The notes under the pieces are model-generated. The model had not been told where the DNA came from, made no database searches, and saw nothing but the letters and a program-made list of their open reading frames with translations. A stretch of DNA of 7,817 nt from IDS-8 sp964607425 (GTDB taxonomy: Bacteria; Pseudomonadota; Gammaproteobacteria; Steroidobacterales; Woeseiaceae), in assembly GCA_964607425.1 (NCBI GenBank), contig CAZSKQ010000143.1:1-7817 (forward strand), written 5' to 3'. Both the position numbers and the translations under genes were made by a program. This document shows positions 1-5,014 of this stretch, piece by piece. Every line of letters begins with the position of its first letter. Within the stretch, counting starts at the first letter, position 1.

Positions 1-3
1 GAT

Positions 4-15
4 GGTCGCGCGACC
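4..15. repeat. 12-bp perfect palindrome near the window edge
   Basis: GGTCGCGCGACC is a perfect self-complementary 12-mer without a loop. It lies 27 bases beyond the stop codon of the minus-strand endonuclease gene. With no loop and no T-tract on the minus-strand side, it is a poor intrinsic terminator. It may be a protein-binding site or chance in GC-rich DNA. Bases 1-41 hold nothing else I can assign. Confidence 0.25.
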
Positions 16-41
16 GGGTAAACACCAGCTGAAGCTTGCGC

Positions 42-542
42 TTATCGAGAGCTCACTCGGCCGTCATCCTGGATCCGCAAGGTGATCCAGTCGATGCGGC
101 CCTCGGTCAAAGATTTCTCTATCGATTGCTGCAACCGCTCGTGGGCGCGTGAGTCAGGCTCGCGATCGATCAATTCCACCGACGTACACCGACTGGCGCT
201 CAGGCCCCGAAAGGCGACGTAGTCAACCGGGTGGAAGATCACCCGCAAATCTGCAAGGACAATGCGACGCCGCTTAAAAAACGTTGTCAGGCGGCTGAGC
301 CGCCTGTCCCGGGCCTGCCGGCCCTGCTCTCGCGCCTCCTCCCGCAACCAATAGACGTCCGCTTCGAGTCGATCCGCCGCGCGCCCGAGACGCTCCCATT
401 CGTCGTCGAGATCATCCCAGGCGGTCCTTGGCGGTGGCGCCTTGTGGAAGAGCGCGGCGTCGCTCAGCCGGAAAGGTGTATCGCAGCATGGGCAAAAACC
501 ATAAATCTTCTGGAAATCCTGGAACAGCCGCACGGTGCTCAT
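42..542 (-). CDS. Degenerate Holliday-junction-resolvase-related endonuclease paralogue
   Basis: The 166-residue product belongs to the small predicted endonucleases distantly related to archaeal Holliday junction resolvases. It has an N-terminal Cys cluster (C17, C19, C20), an arginine-rich, probably helical stretch at about residues 45-93, and a C-terminal PD-(D/E)XK-like core. The core opens with FHPVDYVAFRG around D107. In the upstream paralogue an EVK triplet follows; here the aligned residues are D126-R127-E128, so the catalytic lysine is gone and the glutamate has become aspartate. Q138 and the GRIDW strand are retained. Its ATG overlaps the stop of the upstream gene in an ATGA, which indicates translational coupling. 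The reading frame is intact, so it is not an obvious pseudogene. It may be an inactive partner subunit of the upstream enzyme. Family assignment is fairly secure by comparison with the neighbour; loss of activity is inferred. Confidence 0.72.
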   Translation of the reverse strand: MSTVRLFQDFQKIYGFCPCCDTPFRLSDAALFHKAPPPRTAWDDLDDEWERLGRAADRLEADVYWLREEAREQGRQARDRRLSRLTTFFKRRRIVLADLRVIFHPVDYVAFRGLSASRCTSVELIDREPDSRAHERLQQSIEKSLTEGRIDWITLRIQDDGRVSSR

Positions 543-1045
543 CTCGCGAGCTCCGGATCGGGTAACGAGTGATCGGCAACGCGCAGCCGGACACGCCCAT
601 GCTCGATAGCCGTACGGATCGAGCGTTGGACCGCCGATAGACGTTGGCCGCCGGTTTTCACCTCAATGAAACGAATTGATTCGACCTTGCCACGTGCGGC
701 ACCCTCGAATGCAATGTAGTCAATCGGCTTGAACAGTGCACGGCAATCGGCGGAGTTCACCGGAAGACCCGGCAAGGACGCCGCAACCATTTCGAGCATC
801 TGCCCAACACCACTCGCTTCGGCGCCGGTCGAAGACCGCCGCTTCAACTCCGCTCGCCTGGTACGCAGGTCACGGCGCTCTTCGATCAGTTCGGCACGCG
901 AAGCAGCCAAGTACTCCTCGGCGAAATCGGGCAGCGTGCGCGTCGCATCGAACAGGCTGGCGCGTTGCACTGGGAACACCGCATCACATGTCGGGCAACG
1001 GACTTGAAGTCCTCGTGACCTCTGAAGCTCCTTGAGGGTACGCAT
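539..1045 (-). CDS. Holliday-junction-resolvase-related endonuclease (PD-(D/E)XK)
   Basis: The 168-residue protein has a C17-P-T-C20 knuckle followed by a charged, probably helical region (about residues 40-75). Its C-terminal nuclease core has F105-K-P-I-D109-Y-I-A-F-E-G, then F-I-E128-V-K130-T-G, Q140 and G-R-V. D109, E128 and K130 form the metal-binding and catalytic signature of the PD-(D/E)XK fold. The layout matches the family of predicted endonucleases related to archaeal Holliday junction resolvases. Substrate and role are unknown in this family; a structure-specific or general DNase is plausible. No signal peptide is visible, although some family members are predicted to be secreted. 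The ATG at 1045 is supported by AGGAGG at 1055-1050, four bases upstream. It is the first gene of a two-gene minus-strand operon and overlaps the next by 4 bases. Confidence 0.82.
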   Translation of the reverse strand: MRTLKELQRSRGLQVRCPTCDAVFPVQRASLFDATRTLPDFAEEYLAASRAELIEERRDLRTRRAELKRRSSTGAEASGVGQMLEMVAASLPGLPVNSADCRALFKPIDYIAFEGAARGKVESIRFIEVKTGGQRLSAVQRSIRTAIEHGRVRLRVADHSLPDPELAR

Positions 1046-1338
1046 CGAGCCTCCTCAGCCAGTACGGGTATCGAACTTGCATTCTATCGCCAAGTGGCGG
1101 GCAGTCTTGCGGCACCGGTCACGAAAAAGGACCCCGAACCGATGATAATCGACATGCGAAATCTGCGCTCTCGGTGAAAGAGACGGAAAGCTGCGGCAGC
1201 CCCTGCGTGCCGTGTCGGGACCGAGGCAAGGACCTGCTGGGGGCATTGGGACTGCAGCACGAGCGCCCGTCCCGTCTGTAAACCGATCTCAGCGCATACC
1301 GGAGTCGCGGGTATCGGCCATGTGAGACAAGGTATCGC
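1046..1338. other. Intergenic spacer between endonuclease pair and PLD pseudogene
   Basis: I cannot support a gene in these 293 bases. A 63-codon minus-strand frame (1055-1246) has no ribosome site before its ATG and no domain I recognise. The spacer holds the possible promoter near 1081. A small hairpin has arms ATACC at 1296-1300 and GGTAT at 1310-1314. A second arm pair, GTGAG at 1322-1326 and CTCAC at 1338-1342, straddles the end of the PLD pseudogene. The 7-mer GGTATCG occurs three times (1067-1073, 1310-1316, 1331-1337). None of the hairpins has a T-tract, so terminators are not demonstrated. Confidence 0.5.
1081..1086 (-). promoter_or_regulatory. Possible -10 element for the endonuclease pair
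   Basis: Read on the minus strand, this is TAGAAT, a 5/6 match to TATAAT. It lies 36 bases before the ATG at 1045 and so would give a short leader containing the AGGAGG site. I see no good -35 hexamer at 16-18 bases. The call rests on the -10 and its position only. Confidence 0.25.
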
Positions 1339-2134
1339 TCACGCGAGGGGAGTTGAGTTTGCCCATGCGCCGCGCAAGGTGACCAGAAGGGCTTCGGCGT
1401 TGCGGGCGTCTTCGACGGCGCTCAGCATGAACGCCCTGTTGCAGGCGTCCTTTATCGAACAGCCGACGTGCCAGCAGGCTGTCTCGTCGATTATGATGAA
1501 CCGGTCATGAAAATCCCGTGACCGCCGCGTCTCGATCCGCAACCCGGGGTGCTGTTGTCTGAACTTTGCAGCCTCCAGCGTGAAATCCGCCGGAAATTTA
1601 GCACCGAGAAATTCCACCGTCAGCGGTCCCCTGAACATCGCCGAGAGTCGTAAACACGGTGCCGTCGAGGTAGGGGTCGATTATGCGCAGCGAGTGCGTG
1701 GCGAGGCGCATGATTTCCCTGATGCGCAGATAGGCCTCATGCTGCGTGCCCTGTGGAAAGAAAAGTTCGTGAACCGACTCGGTCGCGGGCACGAGCGTTC
1801 CGCCGTCGATGCGCCAGCCGATGCGTTGCAGCCTGGCATCAAGTGTCTCGGTCAGCCCCCTGCGCGCGAGTTCATCGCACACGATGTAGGCGACGCGCAG
1901 CCTGTCGCCTCCGCTCAGGGCTTCGTAGGCACTGTTGATGCGGGGCCGGTAGGCCGCCTTGCGGTACTTCTGCGAATAGTCCTCGCGTTCCGCCAGCGCC
2001 CACGCGACTGTCATGCCCGATACGTCGATGATGCCCGGTATCTCGTAGCTGTCGAGTTCGAAGAGACAGGCGAGGATGACGGGCCAAGGGTCGAGGTCAC
2101 GTCGCGTGTTGCCGTCATCGGCATAGAGGATCAT
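1339..2134 (-). pseudogene. PLD-like nuclease family gene, frameshifted
   Basis: Two overlapping minus-strand frames together make one protein. The first part runs from the ATG at 2134 through an about 130-residue probably helical region to LRIIDPYLDGTVF. It then leaves frame in a run of four Gs (plus-strand CCCC at 1628-1631) and stops at 1598. Removing one G restores a 264-residue product whose second half carries H209-D-R-x4-D216, a variant of the PLD HxKx4D motif with Arg for Lys. G224-C-S-I-K-D follows in the place of the usual GSxN. Start 2134 is preferred because GGAG lies 7 bases upstream; the frame is open further back (to 2239) without such a site. It is divergent from the plus-strand operon. 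It is either a recent pseudogene or a one-base sequencing error, and the second-half motifs are well preserved. The role is unknown; a nuclease or nucleic-acid-binding effector is plausible. Confidence 0.8.
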
Positions 2135-2141
2135 CCAGAGT

Positions 2142-2145
2142 CTCC
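2142..2145 (-). promoter_or_regulatory. Ribosome binding site deciding the PLD gene start
   Basis: Minus-strand GGAG ends 7 bases before the ATG at 2134. It supports this start over the upstream in-frame ATG at 2239, whose extra 35 residues look unlike a protein (rich in R, N, Q and S). Confidence 0.65.
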
Positions 2146-2273
2146 AGCTTGAGGCCAGGCTTCGGTTTCGACTGTGCGCAAGAAGGGCGTCGGGTTGCGT
2201 TTCGCGATTGGTCCGCTGCCTGTCGTGCGCCACCGGCACCTCCGGAAACCGCTGTCGTTAATGCATGCAGTTC

Positions 2274-2279
2274 AATATA
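2274..2279 (-). promoter_or_regulatory. Possible -10 element for the PLD gene
   Basis: Read on the minus strand this is TATATT, 5/6 to TATAAT. It would start transcription near 2267 and give a leader of about 130 bases. No convincing -35 hexamer is visible, so confidence is low. Confidence 0.22.
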
Positions 2280-2292
2280 CACCGCTTCGGCA

Positions 2293-2320
2293 TTGGAAAA
2301 ACGCGAAAATAGTGTAAAAC
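2293..2320 (+). promoter_or_regulatory. Possible promoter of the defence operon
   Basis: TTGGAA (2293-2298) and TAAAAC (2315-2320) are each 4/6 matches to the sigma-70 hexamers and are 16 bases apart. Transcription would start near 2327, just before the ribosome site of the RHH gene (AAGGGG, 2334-2339). The match is modest, but the position and local AT-richness fit. Confidence 0.35.
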
Positions 2321-2331
2321 TGGTGGACACT
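2311..2331. repeat. Inverted repeat AGTGT-N11-ACACT, candidate operator
   Basis: Five-base perfect arms (2311-2315 and 2327-2331) lie 16 bases centre to centre, about 1.5 helical turns. They overlap the possible -10 and the expected transcription start. The first gene downstream encodes an RHH protein, a family that often represses its own operon through short symmetric sites here. The operator role is inferred from position. An arm pair of this size can also arise by chance. Confidence 0.35.
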
Positions 2332-2346
2332 TCAAGGGGTTAGGAA

Positions 2347-2589
2347 GTGCCACGGGGAAGGTCGAAGAAACACAGTGTTCGCCTGTCGGTTACTCTCGAT
2401 GAGGAAGAATACGAGGAACTAACGCGCCTCGGCGCGAAACTCGACTTGTCAGCGGCGGGGCTCACCCGGCGCGCGATCTCGGGACTCGTGGGGCGGCATC
2501 GCGACGGCATAGAGGCGGATCTGCCGTTGCGCCGGCCCGAACCAGAACCGCGGGGCGGCGAAAAAGGGGGGGGATCGCATGGCGCATGA
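2347..2589 (+). CDS. Ribbon-helix-helix DNA-binding protein
   Basis: This 80-residue protein has a basic N-terminus, then a strand-like segment HSVRLSVTL (about 9-17). Two helices follow, EEEYEELTRLGAKLD (about 19-33) and SAAGLTRRAISGLVGRH (about 35-51). That is the layout of CopG/Arc-type ribbon-helix-helix proteins, in which the strands of a dimer read the major groove. The last 30 residues are a proline- and glycine-rich, charged tail without recognisable fold. The GTG start at 2347 has AAGGGG 7 bases upstream. It is the first gene of the plus-strand operon and overlaps the helicase gene by 11 bases, so it is likely co-translated. The probable role is transcriptional autoregulation of the operon. 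The alternative is the antitoxin half of a toxin pair, but no toxin is adjacent. Confidence 0.75.
   Translation: MPRGRSKKHSVRLSVTLDEEEYEELTRLGAKLDLSAAGLTRRAISGLVGRHRDGIEADLPLRRPEPEPRGGEKGGGSHGA
2566..2573 (+). promoter_or_regulatory. G8 tract serving as ribosome site for the helicase gene
   Basis: A run of eight Gs, preceded by five As, ends 5 bases before the helicase ATG at 2579. It is the only purine-rich candidate Shine-Dalgarno sequence there and lies inside the last codons of the RHH gene. Long G runs are prone to slippage. Loss of one G would place the RHH frame in register with the helicase frame with no stop between them. Confidence 0.5.
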
Positions 2590-4750
2590 CCCGGCGATGC
2601 CGAATGACACGGCGACCGTCGGGGCTGAACCGACGCTGCGGTCACTGGACAGGGTCCGCCCCCTCTACATGCTGCCGGCAGATCCGCTAGCCGAGGAAGT
2701 GCTTATTCCCGGATTCCGGACGGCCGACAAGGTCGATTGCATGGTGGGTTTCTTCTCAAGCGAAGTTCTTGCTTCGCTTGCGCCCGGCCTCGCAACCTAT
2801 ATCGCCGGTTCGGAGAACGGCTTCCGGCTGATCGTGAGTCCTTGGCTCCGTGCCGAGGACCAGGCGGCCATCGAGGAAGGCCTGAAGGCGCCGGAAGAGA
2901 TAGCAGGCAGGCTGATCGAAGATCTGATCGTCACGGAGGACCTGCTCCAGCGGCACACGCTGAAGTGCTTATCGTGGTTGCTGCGTACGGCGCGCATCGA
3001 GATCAAGGTCGCCCTCATGAAAGACGCGCTCTTTCATCCGAAAGTCTGGCTTTTCGAGAGGGGAACCGAACTCCTCGCGGCGCACGGGTCGAGCAACGTA
3101 ACCTACGCGGGCATACGAAAGAACATCGAACAGATCGCGATATCAAGGTCATGGCAGGACCCGAACCAACGCTACATCACGGACAAGCTTCACTATGAAT
3201 TCGGCCGGCTGTGGGACAACAAGGACGACAACTGTGTCGTGATCGGCATGCCAGAGGCGGTTAGGCAACGACTGCTGCGGACCTACAGCTCGGAAACACC
3301 GCCGACTGAAGACGACGTGAGGACGTTGTACGGGCGTGCTGCGGAAGGAGTGGAAGAGCCCGCGCCCACCCAGCCCCCCTCTGTATCGCGTGAGGAATTC
3401 GCGATTCCGGGCTGGCTGCGGTACGAAGACGGTCCGTTCGGACACCAGGGGAATGCCGTTGCGGCGTGGTGCGATACCGGGTATCGCGGCGTACTGGAAA
3501 TGGCGACGGGCTCGGGAAAGACGATTACATCGATGATTGGGGCGCACCGTCTCTATGAAAGGAACAAACCGCTGCTGGTCGTCGTCGCCGCACCCTATGT
3601 GCCGCTGATCGAACAGTGGTGCGATGAGATTGCGCCGTTCGGGCTGAAGGCCATCAATCTCACGACCGCGGGTAGCGCGGCGCAGCGCGCGCGTGAGCTT
3701 CGAAAACTCAAGCGGCGGTTGCGCACCGGCCTGTCGGACATCGAAGTGGTCGTTGTCAGTCACGATACGCTCTGCACCCCGGAATTCCTCGCCGCGGTCG
3801 AAGAGTTCGACTGCGCGCGACTCCTGATCGCAGACGAGGCACACAACCTAGGGCGGCCGTCGTTTATCAACGATCCGCCGGAATTCTTTCAGTACCGCCT
3901 CGCTCTGTCCGCCACGCCTATACGTCAGTATGATGAAGAAGGAACGGATGCGCTGTTCGGATACTTCGGGCCCGTCGCGTTCCGTTTCACGCTCGAAGAA
4001 GCGATCGGCCGGTGCCTTGTTGAATATGACTACTACGTTCATCCGGTGTATCTGACTAGGACCGAGATGGGCGAATGGTTCGACCTGACGGGCAAGGTCA
4101 AGCAGAATGCCTGGCGCAGCGAACGCGGCAAACCGGACGAGTACCTCGCCAAGCTCCTGCGAGACCGGCGCGCGCTGCTGGAAACGGCGTCGGGTAAGAT
4201 TTCAATGTTGCAGAAGCTGCTTGATGACGATGATAGGGGCAGCTTGCGCCACACGCTTGTGTACACCTCCGACAAAGGGCCGGAACAGCTCGAAAACGTG
4301 AACCGGCTATTGCGGGACAGGAATATTCTGTTCCACCAGCTCACCGCCGAGGAGACGGCGAGCCGCGATCAGACTAAGCGGATCATCAAATCTTTCCAGG
4401 ATGGTGAAATCCAGGTGTTAACTGCAAAACGCGTGCTCGACGAAGGGGTGAACATCCCGCAGATAGGCAAAGCCTTCATCCTCGCCAGCACGACCGTCGA
4501 GCGGCAATGGGTCCAGCGGCGAGGGCGGTTACTGCGCAAGTGTAGCGCCATCGGCAAGACGCACAGCATCATTCACGATCTGTTGGCTCTGCCGCCGGGT
4601 ATGGAGGAAGGACTCGATTCCGATGCGCGCTTGCTCGTACGCTCCGAACTGCGCCGTGCGCAGGAATTTGCGAGGCTGGCGAGAAACGCGGGCCGACCGG
4701 ACGGCCCGCTGGCGACGATCGACAGAATGGTTGACGCCGCGTACCTGTGA
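2579..4750 (+). CDS. PLD-nuclease / SF2 DEAH helicase fusion
   Basis: The 723-residue protein joins two enzymes. Residues about 30-200 form a phospholipase-D-superfamily nuclease domain of HKD type, with H153-P-K155-V-W-L-F-E160 and G170-S-S-N173. One HKD motif per chain implies an active site made by dimerisation. Residues about 285-690 form a superfamily 2 helicase of the XPB/SSL2-like group: ATGSGKT (309-315, Walker A), DEAH (419-422), LSATP (443-447), DEGVN (621-625, motif V) and QRRGR (646-650, motif VI with arginine fingers). The expected role is ATP-driven DNA translocation or unwinding coupled to nuclease cleavage. The HKD motif ends in Glu where Asp is usual. The ATG at 2579 overlaps the RHH gene and uses the G8 tract; a second ATG at 2597 is possible. 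The stop lies 18 bases before the next gene. Similar nuclease-helicase fusions occur in phage-defence islands. Domain calls are secure; the defence role is inferred. Confidence 0.9.
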   Translation: MAHDPAMPNDTATVGAEPTLRSLDRVRPLYMLPADPLAEEVLIPGFRTADKVDCMVGFFSSEVLASLAPGLATYIAGSENGFRLIVSPWLRAEDQAAIEEGLKAPEEIAGRLIEDLIVTEDLLQRHTLKCLSWLLRTARIEIKVALMKDALFHPKVWLFERGTELLAAHGSSNVTYAGIRKNIEQIAISRSWQDPNQRYITDKLHYEFGRLWDNKDDNCVVIGMPEAVRQRLLRTYSSETPPTEDDVRTLYGRAAEGVEEPAPTQPPSVSREEFAIPGWLRYEDGPFGHQGNAVAAWCDTGYRGVLEMATGSGKTITSMIGAHRLYERNKPLLVVVAAPYVPLIEQWCDEIAPFGLKAINLTTAGSAAQRARELRKLKRRLRTGLSDIEVVVVSHDTLCTPEFLAAVEEFDCARLLIADEAHNLGRPSFINDPPEFFQYRLALSATPIRQYDEEGTDALFGYFGPVAFRFTLEEAIGRCLVEYDYYVHPVYLTRTEMGEWFDLTGKVKQNAWRSERGKPDEYLAKLLRDRRALLETASGKISMLQKLLDDDDRGSLRHTLVYTSDKGPEQLENVNRLLRDRNILFHQLTAEETASRDQTKRIIKSFQDGEIQVLTAKRVLDEGVNIPQIGKAFILASTTVERQWVQRRGRLLRKCSAIGKTHSIIHDLLALPPGMEEGLDSDARLLVRSELRRAQEFARLARNAGRPDGPLATIDRMVDAAYL

Positions 4751-4755
4751 ACGTT

Positions 4756-4761
4756 GGGGAG
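4756..4761 (+). promoter_or_regulatory. Ribosome binding site deciding the small gene start
   Basis: GGGGAG lies 7 bases before a TTG at 4769. The other in-frame TTG, at 4754, lies upstream of this site and has no ribosome site of its own, so 4769 is the better start. Confidence 0.55.
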
Positions 4762-4768
4762 AAAAAAG

Positions 4769-5014
4769 TTGCCGCTGAACGACAAGAAAATAATCTCTCT
4801 CATCTTTGAGCAATGCGCCGGGATAGAGGAACGGTGCGAGGGCTACAGGGAAGAGATCATCGAGGTGATTTCCGAGATTCTCGAGTACGAGCGGGGCCAT
4901 CGTGTCTCGGCGACGAATATCCAGAAGAAGATCAATGACAAGTGCAACGCCGCAGCGCGGTACCTGGTGACGCAGCGCGGCCATGACGTCGCGGCGGAGG
5001 AGCTGGACTCTTGA
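4769..5014 (+). CDS. Unknown 81-residue helical protein of the operon
   Basis: I do not recognise this protein. The 81 residues are mostly charged and look all-helical. They include an acidic amphipathic stretch, EEIIEVISEILEYERGH, in the first half and a basic helix, TNIQKKINDKCNAAARYLV, in the second. There is no Cys pair, signal peptide or membrane segment. The TTG start is chosen from the GGGGAG site; a TTG 15 bases earlier would add five residues (GRKKL after the initiator). It begins 18 bases after the helicase stop, and its own stop overlaps the start of the SMC-like gene by 4 bases (TTGA), so its translation is tied to that ATPase. Its size and position suggest an adaptor or accessory subunit of the ATPase or helicase, which is inference only. 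Tight packing and its own ribosome site argue that it is a real gene. Confidence 0.6.
   Translation: MPLNDKKIISLIFEQCAGIEERCEGYREEIIEVISEILEYERGHRVSATNIQKKINDKCNAAARYLVTQRGHDVAAEELDS

Larger units (their letters stand above)
2135..2346. promoter_or_regulatory. Divergent intergenic control region
   Basis: These 212 bases separate the minus-strand PLD gene from the plus-strand operon. The right half (about 2255-2335) is clearly more AT-rich than the surrounding coding DNA, as expected of a promoter region. It includes an 8-bp palindrome TGCATGCA at 2262-2269, a possible minus-strand -10, a possible plus-strand promoter and an inverted repeat next to the first operon gene. Short frames on both strands here look like chance. 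Confidence 0.6.

Noticed and set aside
1055..1246. Minus-strand frame of 63 codons ending in an AIECK-like segment
   Set aside because: It has no ribosome site before its ATG and no recognisable domain. The short AIECK resemblance to a PD-(D/E)XK motif is too little to call a gene or remnant.
1296..1342. Intrinsic terminator after the PLD pseudogene
   Set aside because: Arms are only five bases with loops of 9-11 bases, and no T-tract follows on the minus strand.
1580..2152. Plus-strand frame of 190 codons
   Set aside because: It lies opposite the PLD-like pseudogene, whose protein on the other strand is clearly conserved-looking. It is a mirror frame of GC-rich coding DNA.
2311..2336. Possible insertion-sequence end in the divergent region
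   Set aside because: The stretch around AGTGT...ACACT has an IS-terminus look, but I find no matching second end, target duplication or transposase in the window.
2347..2589. RHH gene as the antitoxin of a toxin-antitoxin pair
   Set aside because: The overlapping downstream gene is a 723-residue nuclease-helicase, not a small toxin. Operon regulation is the simpler reading.
3149..3844. Minus-strand frame of 231 codons inside the helicase gene
   Set aside because: It is opposite a well-supported helicase with all SF2 motifs and is arginine-rich with no domain.
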